Source: Conchocele bisecta (taxonomy: Eukaryota > Mollusca > Bivalvia > Lucinida > Thyasiridae). Taken from it: a stretch of 64,000 nt of DNA. A program made the position numbers and the translations under genes. The stretch spans positions 13,533,805-13,597,804 of the forward strand of contig CM055266.1 of NCBI GenBank assembly GCA_029237695.1. Direction: 5' to 3'. Under the pieces are notes generated by a model. The model made no database searches. It was not told where the DNA came from and worked only from the letters and a program-made list of their open reading frames with translations. Positions 1 to 12,149 of the stretch are shown here, one piece after another (the stretch's first letter is position 1; every line of letters begins with the position of its first letter).

Positions 1-179
1 AGTTCGGGTCAGGAATTTGGTGGTGGTCACAAAACGCGAACTTGTGATTCTCATGAGATAATTTGTTTCCGTTGTTGCTAGAAACATAACGGTTGCTCTA
101 ATGAGAAACCGGGCTTGTCTCAGGCCTTGGGGGCCTCTATGGAGGGGCCTGACCATTAGGTACTATCATGGTAAGTATC

Positions 180-1190
180 AGGGTAAGTATCAATAAGTGA
201 GATTCAGAAACTACTGTGGTTTCTGAGTCTGAGCCAAGTCCGAGTCCGAATAGTGGCAGGATGTCTCTTATGACTGAGGCATCCAACGTCGCTAGTTCTG
301 CTCTGGGTGGTCCGCTACCCAATGAGTAAGAACACCGGACGCCAGTCTGTGTTCGGCAAGATTCAGAAACTAAAGAATGTTTCTGAGTCTACGCCAAGTC
401 CGAGTCCGAATAGTGACAGATATATGACTGAGGCATCCAACGTCGCTAGTTCTGCTTTGGGTGGTCCGCTACCCACTGAGTAAGGACACCGGACACCGGA
501 CACGGGACACCGGACCACCGGACACGGACACCGAACACCGGACACCGGACACCGGACACCGGACACCGGACACCAGTCAGTGTTCGGCAAGATTCATAAA
601 CTAACGACTGTTTCTGAGTCTAGCCAAGTACGAGTCCGAATAGTGGCAGTGTATCTCTTATGACTGAGACATCCAACGTCGCTAGTTCTGCTCTGGGTGG
701 TCCGCTACCCACTGAGTAAGGACACCGGACACCGGACACCGGACACCGGACACCGGACACCGGACACCGGACATCGGACACCGGACACCGGACACCGGAC
801 ACCGGACACCGGACACCAGTCGGTGTTCGGCAAGATTCATAAACTAACGACTGTTTCTGAGTCTAGCCAAGTACGAGTACGAATAGTGGCAGGGTATCTC
901 TTTTGACTGAGACATCCAACGTCGCTAGTTCTGCTCTGGGTGGTCCGCTACCCACTGAGTACGGACATCGGACACCGGACACCAGTTCTGCTCTGGGTTA
1001 TACGCTAACCACTGAGCAAGAACACAGGACACCAGTTAGGCTCTGGTTTATACGCTAACCGCCGAGCACGAACACCGGACACCGGTTCTGCTCTGGGTTA
1101 TACGCTAACCACTGAGCAAGAACGCCGGCCACTAGTTCTGCTCTGCGTTATTAGCTAACCACTGAGCACGAACACCGGACACGGGACAGG
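180..1190. repeat. Nested satellite: GGACACC heptamer arrays within a ~235-bp unit
   Basis: Runs of the heptamer GGACACC (about 481-575 and 719-815) sit inside a larger unit of about 235 bp. The larger unit repeats a block containing CCAACGTCGCTAGTTCTGCT, CACTGAGTAAGGACACC and GTGTTCGGCAAGATTCA, with copies near 200-350, 360-590, 600-835 and 840-985. From about 984 it changes to shorter units of about 50-60 bp built on GGTTATACGCTAACCACTGA. Open frames here only reflect the 7-bp period (CPVSGVR-type peptides on the minus strand) and are not genes. The block directly abuts the DIRS-like remnant and may be part of it. Confidence 0.85.
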
Positions 1191-2139
1191 TAGATTCAAG
1201 GGGATAGGCGATGTGGGTAGTATACACGCAAATCCAATTGGGCGCACCTCGGTGGAATGCAAGCGTATTCCTCCGGTCAACAGAGTGTAAAATATAGCCA
1301 CTGATAACGGAGACGCTGGTCTTGACCACGCCGTTTTCAGCGGAATATCTGTTCAAGGTTATGGATATACAACAGTGTAACGGTATAGGACACTGGCCTG
1401 CCGACACACTGGATTAGTCCTGATGTGAGTCTGATGACGTCAGACTGGAGGGGGCACACACACTTGTCGATCAGGACGGGTAGATCCGGGTCTAGTAGCA
1501 AGAAAGCTAGGTATAGATCATCTTCCAGTAGCTCGTCTACAAGGACGCGGGATTGTATATCCATGAAACACAAACGACGTTCTAGGTCGTGTCTAGGTAC
1601 GATCATTGACGTCGTCATAGGCATAGGGGAAGGGACCTCCTTCGGGAAGCATTCCTTCAGGCCACGAATCTGTTTGGAAACAGATGTTCGCAGGTGACTG
1701 CTGCTGACGCTGCAGTAAGACAGAGTCGACAGTTAGCGAGACTATCAGTGGTTTCTTTAGCCAAGCGGTTCGCTTACAGAAGCGCAACTCGGGCTGGAAA
1801 GGGGACATAAGCAAGCTTCAATATCCCCTTCTCCTAAACCAACGAGTGATGTAACGGGTAGCTTTAAGCAACCCATAACACATATACCGCCCCATAGGGT
1901 GGGGCTACCAGAGGGGCGCTACACGCATCAGAGATTGGCAATCTCCGAGCTTCTACAGCGTGCGGTTTGTTGTACCAACAGACAGATCATTTCTAGATAG
2001 AGACGGCTCGATCGATACGTCGGACTATTAGAGTCAGCGATTGGGCAGTCTCCAGCGAACCACATGAAGGTTATCTTCATATACCGATATGCCATGCGTC
2101 CAGAAACTTTATAAGCTTTCATTCGCAAGGCATGGTATA

Positions 2140-2520
2140 ACAGTCTTGTGTCCTACCCTTCAAAGCCACGGCGTTCACAAAACTAATAGGTAATCTAGGC
2201 ACAGTCCAGACCGTGTGTTATTGCATACTTCAATACTTGGATGACTGGCTCCTGCACGATCAGTCTAGAGACACACTGCTACTCAAGCGGCGTTTGTTCT
2301 GGGATCTTATCACGGGGTTAGGTCTCAGGCCGAACATAGAGATGTCGGAACTAGTACCGAAACAGGACATCTGATACGTAGGGATGAGTTTCCTTACCAG
2401 ACTGGGGATAGTCAGAGTACACTTGGACAGTGCCGATATGTACAGAGTAGACATCATGTTGCGAGTGATCGTCAAAGCTGTGTATCCACTTCAACTACCA
2501 GCCAGGGAGTTATTTTAGCT
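2140..2520 (+). pseudogene. DIRS-type reverse transcriptase fragment
   Basis: The frame starting at 2234 reads YLDDWLLHDQ, the catalytic YxDD box of reverse transcriptase with the tryptophan typical of DIRS elements. Upstream, the frame contains a PFKATAFTKLIGNLG stretch that fits the RT motif before the YxDD box. Downstream, LGLRPNIEMSELVPKQ matches the segment after it, where these enzymes carry a GL-PN-KSELVP-type sequence. A TGA at 2372-2374 interrupts the frame, which then resumes as YVGMSFLTRLGIVRV. Only about 120 codons of RT are legible, so the gene is dead. The family assignment rests on motif pattern alone. Confidence 0.6.
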
Positions 2521-5395
2521 GCTAGGGCATTGAATTCAGAGGCAGATATGCGGTGTAGATCATCTACCAATATACTGTGGACTACCTGTTGAGGGGGGCT
2601 CGAATCGAAAGTCCGTACCGAGGGGTCACTGTTAAGAACAGTGACCAAAGCGGATATCAACAGGTAGAGCCACCCCTGGTTGTGTCTGTTTGCGACCATG
2701 ATGGACAATCAGAGCCCAATGTATGTGTCTCCAGTTCTGGACTAGGGGGCATAGGCGGTGGGCGCATGTCCGTATCATGGAAATGAGCATACGGGTGAGC
2801 ATTTCCACAATCAGTAAATTCGGGTCACACTAGTGACAACATGCTGGTCAATTACAAGTTGGTTCTCCAGCATACTGGTACGTCTAGTGTACCATACGGT
2901 GGGCATTCCAGTGTTTCCCAAGCTTCTGTCACAGCATGCAGGGTGAACACTTCATGCGAATACGCTCGTTCTGATTCTTCACGTCTGGAGGCTATCAGGA
3001 AGGGAATAAGGAAGAACAAATTTTCGCGGCTAGCTACGGCAATCTTTGCACAGGCAAAGACGCGAATGGGAGGTCTGTGTTAATTGCTGTAAGTAAGGCA
3101 AATTAATCCAGTCAGTCCAGCGGTAGGCGAAATGGGCGATTTCCTTAAGTAATTGTTCGATGAAACGAAATCGTCAGCGTCGATTAGGACGGGATACATG
3201 TAGGCATTGGCCAACTGTTTCAAGTTCACTTCAGTGCCGATATGTATGATAGGTTCAGACCCCAGTTATTTGCGCTGATTTCATTCTTCACTAGAGATAG
3301 ACCAGTAGCTAGAATAGTTAACCTAAGGGAATCTAACAGTGGTTACATGGGATTTAACGACAAATTAGTATGAGCCCATGGGACAGATTCCCTATTGATT
3401 GATCAGTCAATAATGGGTTAATCCTCGTTTTCGCTTCGGTGAAAAGGCGGCGGGAATTACGCGGCCTGTACAGGGGCGACCATAATCTGGCTTGGATAAT
3501 TGAATAATGATTCCGTTACTATGGGGGCGAAGCTGGGTTCCTTACTACGGCTCGGGTCCAAGTTAGGCATAACCGACCGTTCGTGATCCCAGGCATGGCA
3601 AAATCGAGTCGGTTATCTGTGACATTATATACTTTACGTATTCTATAATGTACAATTGTCGTATTTTAACTTGGTAAAAGCACATGCTTCCGGTTAATAA
3701 CAACAACAATGTCAATAGATTAAAATTCATTCGCACTGATCCAGAATATGAGTTTATCTCTCACCCAGCACGAACCTACCAAATTTAACCGAGACGGAAA
3801 ACACGCTATGCCCTGGCACATAGATCAAGGTCACGATCAGATGAAAATGTGGGCTTCGTGGCGCAATCGGTTAAGACATTCTGCTAGATGATGGTGAATT
3901 TCATAAGACAAAATGCACCAGGCTTGTCAGAGAAAAGGGGCACTTCACCGGTACGGGTGAATGTTAAAATCCTCTGATCCTCAAGGGGGACTGATCTCGG
4001 CAGCTAGTGTAGCTGTGGAAGAACAGTGCCCCTTCTTATCCGGAGGCAGTAGCTTCGGTATACCAGTATCTGTCTCAGGATAGTGGTCATGTTTAACCTG
4101 AGCAGGTGCCGAGGGCTAAGTCTCTGTGTGAAGCAGAATAGGTTACTGCTTCCAAGGGTAGGCCTAGACTGTCTCAGACCCACACTGTAGGAGCTCTGTT
4201 AGAGGAATTGATTTGGCACAGTGTTTGACCCCAAAACTAAGTTGGATTTCTTAAAGCCAGTATTTTTCTGGAACATCAGGGGCTCAAGTATTATGTTATG
4301 GGAAAGGAGGCTCAGAGATGGGAGTATCCAAGGCTTAGTTCCATAAGGCACGGAATTGTATTGTGCAAGGCCAGAGCGTGGTGAATTAGGCACTATATCT
4401 CAATGACTAGCCAATGAGAGGTAGGCACTGGATTTTATTCCATGTGTGGGTAATCAGTTTATATCCAAATCGTCAGTTTACATATGGATATCTCTTGCAA
4501 CACGCAGAGCATATCGATCCAATTCGGTTAAGGGCTCATAAGGTTATAATCGATGCCATGAGGTCGGAGCAGTATTTACCTCCTCGGAGTTCCTCTATGG
4601 AGTGATCCTGGGGATAAGATAATGGAAGTGACATCAGGGAAGTCTCATTCCACTTTTATCAGTGTTACATACGTACACTGACTGCGCAGAGCGCAGATAT
4701 TTACACATTGGAACCCCTAGTCGCGGCTTGCAGGGATGTCACGGGGGGCCAAGCATATGTAAAAGGCTCAATTTTTTAGCCTGTTGTTATTCTGGGCCAG
4801 TGGATCTAGGCCAGGATAACAAAGTGTTGGTATATTCACATTGGCATTACAAAACGTTCTAGTTATCAGCTAGTTTAAGTGTTGTGCCTGGAATGTTTTC
4901 GTAGATTGTTTTCTTGATTACACATGACTGGTTATACCAGTCTGGATACATATTTTACTATAATGTGTGCAGTGTTTGGTGTTACCAATGATTGTGAGGT
5001 CCGGAGAGGGTAAAGGTGAGTTACCTGTGCTCCGGGGTGCTAACGGTACTAGGTATCATGACACTCGAAAACACATAATCATTCATCCAGGGTCATGAAT
5101 GCCATGTTTGGTAATTATTGATAGTATGTGGTTGTCAATATGCATAGGGTATTTTATGTTAGCATTACTATTTGTGAGTAATGTGGGTTAGAACTTTAGG
5201 AGACTTGTGGACACGGACAAGGGTCAGTGTAGATGCTGTGAGTCTTATATGTTAGGCACAACAGTGTGTATGACGTGACACTAACATGATATGAGTTAGT
5301 CACATTCAGTGTGTGTGAAACTGCCACTGGGGACAGTACTCAAGCAGACCAGAAGACTTAGCTGGCGGCTCAGTTATCGTCTGGGAGCAGGAATA

Positions 5396-5440
5396 GGGGG
5401 GGGGGGGGGGGGGTGGCTGGGGGGGGGGGGGGGGGGGGGG
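5396..5440. repeat. Poly-G tract
   Basis: About 45 nt, almost entirely guanine, interrupted once by TGGCT. It could form a G-quadruplex on the + strand and is also a place where read-length errors would be expected. The glycine-rich peptide it would encode is not credible. Confidence 0.9.
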
Positions 5441-5611
5441 CAGCTCAGACGGTGCCCGGGTCTAGTATACAAGTTGTTTGGTGAGTCAATTTATTGATCC
5501 TAGGTTAAGGTTCACAGAGCGAATTAAGTTATTTTTTTGGTTTCTGTATCACCTTACCTTCCCGCCTTGGAGACAAATTCTAGCAACATATAACAGGGAA
5601 TTATGATACAG

Positions 5612-5885
5612 AAATCAGAATTTTTCAATGTAAAATTAGTTTCTGTGAGTACTTACCTGTTATATGTATTTAACACCCGCCTCCCACCCCGCAAGTTGAG
5701 AGATTTGTTCTATCGCAAAGAGGAAGTCTCCCGTGCACGCATGTGCGGTCGATATGGGATGGGACAGGTGTAAGTGCGGGTCAATAAATTATATTCGGAA
5801 TGGGTAGCCCCAATAGAAGCTATATAGCAACATATAACAGGTAAGTACTCACAGAAACTAATTTTACATTGAAAAATTCTGATTT
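5612..5885. repeat. Perfect 56-bp inverted repeat with 162-bp spacer
   Basis: Bases 5612-5667 are the exact reverse complement of 5830-5885. The arms include AGTACTTACCTGTTATATGT and its complement. A shorter direct copy of TAGCAACATATAACAGG lies at about 5581-5596 and 5825-5840, partly overlapping the right arm. The perfect match points to recent insertion or gene conversion. It is placed as the terminal/internal complementary region of the DIRS-like element to its left. Confidence 0.85.
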
Positions 5886-7692
5886 TGTTGAAATGACCTC
5901 CACACCCTGCGACTATTGTTCGAGGCGGCTCATTTGAATGTAGACGCGTTTAAGGTGTGCATGTGCTTTTGTATTATAGTATTTACACGCCTCCGACTAG
6001 AACGGCCCTTTGATAACAAACAAAGCACGCAGACGTGCATTATTTAGTACAATGTACATGATGTAGTACAATGTAAGACAATTAACAAAAATCTGGCAAA
6101 GTCGGACTTCTTGAATGTGTAAATATTGGAGACCTGTGTATCTGTGCCGTCTGATCAGTGTCTGCAATGATTGCAAATATACTACAAGTGGTCATTTTAA
6201 AGAATATTTACATTGTTATCAAACGACAATCATACGGCTGATGCAATGCGATATTTTTGAAAGTCGCTAAATATTATGTGACACCGAACACGTAAGTGGT
6301 AGAAGATACAGATAGAAAACAGTAGGTTACGTCCTTGGTGGCTACAATTATTTATTACAATAATCTGATATAACCATGCGTATTGTGTCACAGTAAATAT
6401 GCATGTGACACAATACCAACACACTAAATACTAAAACATGTTTGGCCCAGTGTCACCATGATGCGATATGCCAGGAGCGGCGTATATTTTGGCACTACCA
6501 TAATTATACATCTGTGATACGCTTATTTCTCTGAAAATTTCCAAATCGTATTTTTATGTTTACTTTTGAAACATTTGACAGGCGAAACAGTAAATTAAAC
6601 GAATTAAGCCCTGTGCCCAGTTCTATTTGTTACATAATACTGATTCTGTGATGGTGTTAACTAAAAACTACCGGTTGTATGGTTATTTAGTTTCAAATGT
6701 CGTCCATATATGAACAAAAATTCGACAAAATCACTACGTGTTTCCTTAAAGGAAACCGAAAAAACAGACAACTGTCTTTACCACTATGGAAACAACTGTA
6801 AAATTCTGCTACGCGTATCCAGCATTAAAATGTTTCTGAGCCACAAATAGTAAAACGTTCAGTACGGTTAAATATAGGACAACGTCAACTGATTTCAATG
6901 ACGCAACTATTTCAAGTGTCAAAATCCGACGTGACACTGGTTTAAAGCGTAACTTTGCGATGTAATTTTCAGGCTTTCATGACGTTGTCATTAAGGCTGG
7001 TTTTCACAGAGCGCGGCCCAGATATATTTGATTGCATGTTTGGAATGTGTTTAATCTGATTAACATTCTAGATTAGTCGAGACCTTTTCCAAATGTTCAA
7101 ATAACTTTATTTTGACTGTAATAAAAATTAAACATTTTGCATGTTAGCTCGTGGTTTCCATGAAAACAGAAATTACAAGTGTTCTCTTCACGGTGTGTTA
7201 TTTGTAAGGAGTTGATTACCGGTTTTCTCTCACTGTGAAACCCGTGCAAATAATTTTCAAGAGTGTAATAATCGTATATAAACCTAACCTTGTTTTGCAT
7301 GTGCAATAAGGGGTTGTATTATTTGTTTTCTTATAATAAGTTAAGAGAGCTGAACAAACTTTAGGGCAAGCATATATATGTGAGAATGAGGGTATCGTGA
7401 GGTGGTATTAGAGATAAAAAACACTCAAACATACCAGAGATACTGTCACTAGTTCACTTTCTCATATCGTCGAGAGTGACGTGACGTGACGTGACGTCGT
7501 ATTAGAGATAAAACACGCTCAAGCATACCAGTGATACTGTCACTGACCCGATTTGAATTTAAGTTAAAGATAAGATTTTCTTACATTAAAAAATCATGAC
7601 AAATCATGTTTTTATCCGAGCTGAAAAAGACGTAGACTAGTTTGAAATAAATATCTACCTGACGACATTTCCTTGCTTCCTGAAAGTCAACA
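5886..7692. other. Non-coding stretch
   Basis: AT-rich sequence with no supported gene. The only structure seen is a pair of roughly 50-bp direct repeats (about 7408-7456 and 7501-7549) around a short TGACG microsatellite at about 7478-7497. Confidence 0.6.
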
Positions 7693-7938
7693 AAAAGGTC
7701 ATCACACAATGGACCGATCAAGTTCCAGTCGTTGGATTCAACTGTAGTCGATACGACTTGAATATTTTAAGAGGAACGAAAGAGAACGTGTTGTACGCAC
7801 CAAAGAAGGAGACATATGATATGATGAGATCAGCTCTCGTTGGAGGACCTGCTATCGTTTCCTCTAGATACGCGGGCGCTGGTAGATCTAAGATAAGAAA
7901 CAATGGTAATAAGAACAATTATAACACTAGAGCAGCTT
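7693..7938 (+). pseudogene. Protein-primed DNA polymerase B scrap, internally deleted
   Basis: An uninterrupted frame of about 80 codons reads VPVVGFNCSRYDLNI and then directly LRGTKENVLYAPKKETYDM and ALVGGPAIV. The first part is the exonuclease II-type GFN-x3-YD box; the second matches the segment just before palm motif A in the PolB at 62.7-62.9 kb of this window (LRGT, LYAPKEETYEMMKDALVGGP). In the full protein these segments are about 150-170 residues apart, so a deletion fused them in frame near 7758. No start codon and no catalytic palm motifs are present. It is a dead fragment of a third Polinton/adintovirus-like copy. Confidence 0.75.
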
Positions 7939-8087
7939 GAGCTGCATCAACGGTTTGAGCCTCAAACATTGATTTCATGTGTAACTAAGCTTTAGCCCAA
8001 GGTGTAAACTATCGGTTGCAAAAAGAGTTTCTGAAGTTTTAGAATGAACTGTCCAACATTATTGTGTTCGCATCATCACACCGATGT

Positions 8088-8155
8088 GGGGCCGGTTAGC
8101 TTAGAGCTAGAGCGATGGACTCGGAGCGAGGGATACCGGGTTCGATCATCAGCCA
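8088..8155 (+). repeat. tRNA-like SINE head
   Basis: The sequence has an A-box-like TAGCTTAGAGCTAGAGCG and a B-box-like GGGTTCGATCATC at roughly tRNA spacing. Stem complementarity is poor and there is no clean cloverleaf, so this looks like the tRNA-derived head of a SINE. It runs straight into the 0.5-kb repeat that starts at 8156, which may be its body. Confidence 0.45.
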
Positions 8156-8661
8156 AAGTTTTAGCTAAAGGACTGAGATATCGACTACAGCAAAAACAAT
8201 TGAAATCGAATGATAAATAACGAAGCTGACGTCACATCCGTTTGCTCTATTTTGAAAACTTGAAAAAATACGTTCATCTTTGACATCGAATAGAGCCGTA
8301 AGTAGTCAAGATATAGCTCAGAAAATTATCATCTTTCATGCGGCTGACACTTCCCTATATTTCCCTGGCAAGAAATTATGTTGCTGACAGTACTGTACAA
8401 ATTGGAAAACGTTTGTAAAGACCACCCGTTATCAGCCGAAATTCGGCAAAATCGTTGAAAAGTATGTACTTTTTTCAACTTCAAATGCATATCGCTCTTT
8501 TATTTGAGTAGATACCCGAAAACTGTCAGTGACTTTGAGATAGAGAATTTTGTCAGCTTTCCAATGCAAAAAGAATTCTTGAAATCGGTTGGAAAATAAG
8601 GAAGTTATAGGAAGTATGACGTCACTTCCGTTTTCGTGGAAAGTAGCATTAAAAGATATCT
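8156..8661. repeat. 0.5-kb interspersed repeat, copy 1
   Basis: It begins with AGTTTTAGCTAAAGGACTGA and runs to AAAGATATCTG. A second copy in the same orientation lies at 8909-9422 with high identity along its whole length. Shared blocks include GAAGCTGACGTCACATCCGT, CCACCCGTTATCAGCCGAAA and GTATGACGTCACTTCC. No coding capacity is seen. Confidence 0.85.
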
Positions 8662-8908
8662 GAAAATCTCTGAGTCTCTGCTCACACTTGATCCGAATCG
8701 GCATGCAAAATTTGAAGTTGATCCGGCCAGCGGTTTGGTGTAGATGGAGGGAGCCCGTAAGTCAGCGGATTATTATTTTTCGATAGTTATCGCCCTTAAA
8801 TTTCAGTTTACGCCATTTGTAAATACACCTAATAAAACGGAAATGTGCAATATTCCGCCAGTGAAGTTTTCGTTTGTTTTTGACCATCAGCCGGGCACAA
8901 AGCGGGAA

Positions 8909-9422
8909 AGTTTTAGCTAAAGGACTGAAATATCGACCGCAGCAAGAAATTTTGAAATCTATTGATAAATAACGAAGCTGACGTCACATCCGTTTGCTCT
9001 ATTTTGAAAACTTGAAAAAAGACGTTCATCTTTGACATCCAATAGAACCGGAAGTAGTCAAGATAGAGCTCTGAAAATTATCATCTTTTATGCGCCTGAC
9101 ACTCCCCTATCACACTGGCAAGAAATTATGTTGCTGACATTACTGTACAAATTGGAAAACGTTTGTAAAGACCACCCGTTATCAGCCGAAATTCGGCAAA
9201 AATTCGGCAAAATCGTTGAAAAGTATGTACATTTTTCAACTTCAAATGCCTATAGCTCTCTTATTTGACCAGATAGTCGAGAACTGTCAGCGAGCCCGAG
9301 ATGGAGAATTTTGTCAGCTTTCCAATGCAAAATGAATTCTTGAAATCGGTTGAAAAATAAGGAAGTTATATAAAGTATGACGTCACTTCCGGTTTCGTGG
9401 AAAGTGGCATTAAGAGATATCT
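8909..9422. repeat. 0.5-kb interspersed repeat, copy 2
   Basis: Direct copy of 8156-8661. It differs by scattered substitutions and by a short duplication, AATTCGGCAAAAATTCGGCA near 9190-9210, that copy 1 lacks. The copies are about 250 bp apart. They may come from local duplication or from two insertions of one family. Confidence 0.85.
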
Positions 9423-9957
9423 GTTACTAGTGTACGTACGCACGTACATGGACTAACGATATACACCCTCTTATCTATCGGCGAGGGGATACTAATTGGC
9501 AACCTGTTAAGCATTTACTGCGTTATGTTTCATTAAACTCCGTCTTTCCATTATAAAGATATTACATTCAACATCCTGCACCACCTTTAATTGACATGGC
9601 GCAATTTTAAATATTGCGCGGCCCGGGAGGACGCACTGTCTTGCCATCAGTTTTCATATTTTTTCCCAATTTTAGTACTTTCCTCTAACAAAAAAAAACG
9701 GCATCTAGTCGCACGCTGACTGAGACGCAATCTATAAACTTACCCAGGGACATTACATTACAAATATAGTGTCACCGGCACTGCAGTGCATGATATACAA
9801 ATCCTAAAACCATCAACTTCTAAAACTGGCGTTTTGAAGAAAGTCATGAAATATTCAATCTTAAATTCGATAAAATTGACGTAGTACAATTTGAACCACG
9901 TTATATGCTAAAGATATGAGTGACAGAAATAATCCACATTCAGACACATGAAAATGT
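9423..9957. other. Non-coding stretch
   Basis: No gene, inverted repeat or tandem array was recognised here. Confidence 0.5.
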
Positions 9958-10110
9958 TTGGCATTTCTCCATTTCATTGTCGAAACTCCAGACGGTTTTA
10001 CAGAATGTGAAAGCCATGGAAAAGGTATACTGGATATCAAATACTCCTACAAGCACCAATATGAAATTGTGTGTGAAATTCATGAAAGGTCATACAAATT
10101 ACATTACATC
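9958..10110 (+). pseudogene. Possible YqaJ-like nuclease remnant
   Basis: The frame contains TPDGFTECESHGKGILDIKY followed by a YKH segment. YqaJ/lambda-exonuclease-type domains have a PDG ... GxLEIKxPY core, and the order and spacing here fit that pattern with D for E and Y for C. Only about 50 codons resemble it and no flanking domain can be recognised. ISL2EU-type transposons carry a YqaJ gene, so this could be debris of such an element. Chance similarity is a real alternative. Confidence 0.3.
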
Positions 10111-10199
10111 GAAACAGAAACCATTGCCTTGAAAAAGTCCGAGAAATATTACACACACACCACAAGTACACAAGGTAGTTATTTTCCCCAGAAAACGTA

Positions 10200-12149
10200 A
10201 GTTAAAGTAAAAAAATACACACCTGACCAAATGTTACGGGATGCAATCGCACCCATTACACACCATGTTACTGGACTTTGTACTGCACACCCACTAACGA
10301 ATCCATGTGACAAGTGTTTTGTATTATGTGGTGTTTGTGAATGAGCTGACAAGACAAGTGTCGTGCCTTTGCACTTAATGACTGGGTGCCAGACATCCTT
10401 CAGCAAAGTTGCAAATCATGATTTGAAGTTGGGGTCCCATCTGTTTGGCACAAAGTGTTCTTTATAGGAATTAAATATTAAATAAGTATAATTGTGTAAC
10501 TATTCCAACAGTTTTAACAATTATGAGTGTCCGCTGCACACAAATATTCACTTAGTAATCTTAAGTTTACTGATAGGTTGTATCATCGTGCTATTTTGAT
10601 TGTAAATGAGGCAGGTCATTTTTCAATTATTTATATCAACTAAATGTGTCACCTGAATAAATATTTGTATCGACTTGTTACAAAATATGATCATTGCACA
10701 TCAAAAGATAAATAGAGAGAATAAATAGTTGTTTCCATTAACATTTTAAGTAGTCAGTGTTATCACCCTTGATATTAAAGTGGCAAATTAAGCTTGATAT
10801 AAAAAGAAGAATAATGTAAAATTAACATGGTTGATATGATTTTTTTTTTAATTTTACCAAATTTTCTACGACGGACATTTTGGATTATGCAACAACCTCC
10901 ATTTTAACAAATATGAAAATGCTTCACCGACGCACCACAACTGTGAAGTCTGACCAGTGTCGGCCAAACGGTACATGAGAAGAAGACAAAATATATAATT
11001 AAATGATGACCTGTCGGTGGCCATCTTGGATCTGTATGATGTATCATCCGATTTTGACAAAAAATTATCCAGAGTGTCTCCACGATATATATCAGGACCA
11101 TATTTGGTCAAATTTGAAATACCGTCATGTGCCAGAATACAAAATCAATGCGTGAACAAACAAAGGGAATATTAGTGAGGCAAGAGTTGTGATAAATATA
11201 CAAAAAGGAATTCAAGTTATGCTCTGGAGACAAAATCAGTATGCGAAAAAAACAAAAGAAACCAGTATGTTAAGAGGTGTTATTCTTGCTTTTAAGGACT
11301 AGAGCAAGTGAGCGGGGTCTGGGGTCCAGTCGGGATTCCGTTAAGGATGAACCCCGATCGTTAAATTACCCACCTGCCACCCACGCATAAAGAAGTATAT
11401 ATATGAAGTTTCAAGTCAACCCGACTTGCGGTTGCAGAGACATTGTGTTCTTAAAAACATTGACATGTATGACGAAAATATTTCAAAACTTTAAGTAATT
11501 TGACCTTGTGCAGGAAAGTCACATCGGTGGGCTACAGTATAACAATATGGATGCCGATAAAGAAGTATCTGAAGATTCAACTCAATGCGACTTACGGTTG
11601 CAGATATAATGGGTACCCAAAAACCTTGAACACAAATCTTACGGATGGACGAAAATACAAAAACTATATACACCTCGACATACTTTGTATGCCTGGGTAT
11701 GAATCATGATTGAAGGCACTGTGTTACAGATGATGCCTCAGTATGTTGTTTCTCACATCATGCACTGCAAATGACCAATATCAACCAATTGCACCATTTC
11801 ATTCGAAGTCAAATTTCGAAGTCGAAATTTATTGTAAACATGTAATTTGTTACAAGTTTGACCATTGGGCATTGATTTCAATTATAATCATGATAATAGC
11901 ACAAACATACATCATTAATTCGTAAATTTTCGTTTCACTTCGAAAGTCTACAAAGTTTGTCTTCGGTCTATTCTGGATGTTTCTAGTAAAATCCTTTATT
12001 GCGAAGATAACTGGAACCATATGAAACCAACCAAATACAGACTTTATAGACTGTGGACGTTAAACGGAAATTTATGAATCAAAGATTGACTGCAATAACT
12101 TAAATGCTAATCACTCTAGGTTGGCGGTAGGATATTTAAGTTTGCTCAA
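10200..12149. other. Non-coding stretch with a short direct repeat
   Basis: No gene is supported. A degenerate direct repeat of about 60 bp occurs at 11388-11445 and 11552-11612 (both have AAAGAAGTAT and CGACTT-CGGTTGCAGA). The rest is AT-rich single-copy-looking sequence. Confidence 0.5.

Larger units (their letters stand above)
1200..5890 (+). mobile_element. Decayed DIRS-like retroelement
   Basis: The span is richer in G and C than the AT-rich DNA after it. It contains a DIRS-type reverse-transcriptase core near 2.2 kb and ends in a perfect long inverted repeat (5612-5667 / 5830-5885), the kind of terminal/internal complementary structure known from DIRS elements. No intact gag, RNase H or tyrosine recombinase could be recognised, although 2.5-4.9 kb has broken open stretches that could be their remains. 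The left limit is set by the satellite and is uncertain. An alternative is a Ty3-like remnant beside an unrelated palindrome; the YLDDW box and the serine/leucine context favour DIRS. Confidence 0.5.

Noticed and set aside
363..906. CPVSGVR and GHRTPDT repeat peptides on both strands
   Set aside because: Products of the GGACACC heptamer; no gene evidence.
5309..5497. Glycine-rich ORF
   Set aside because: Made by the poly-G tract.
8088..8155. A functional tRNA gene
   Set aside because: A- and B-box-like words are present but the arms do not form a convincing cloverleaf.
8432..9268. ORFs in the duplicated 0.5-kb repeat
   Set aside because: Not conserved in frame between the two copies and without domains.
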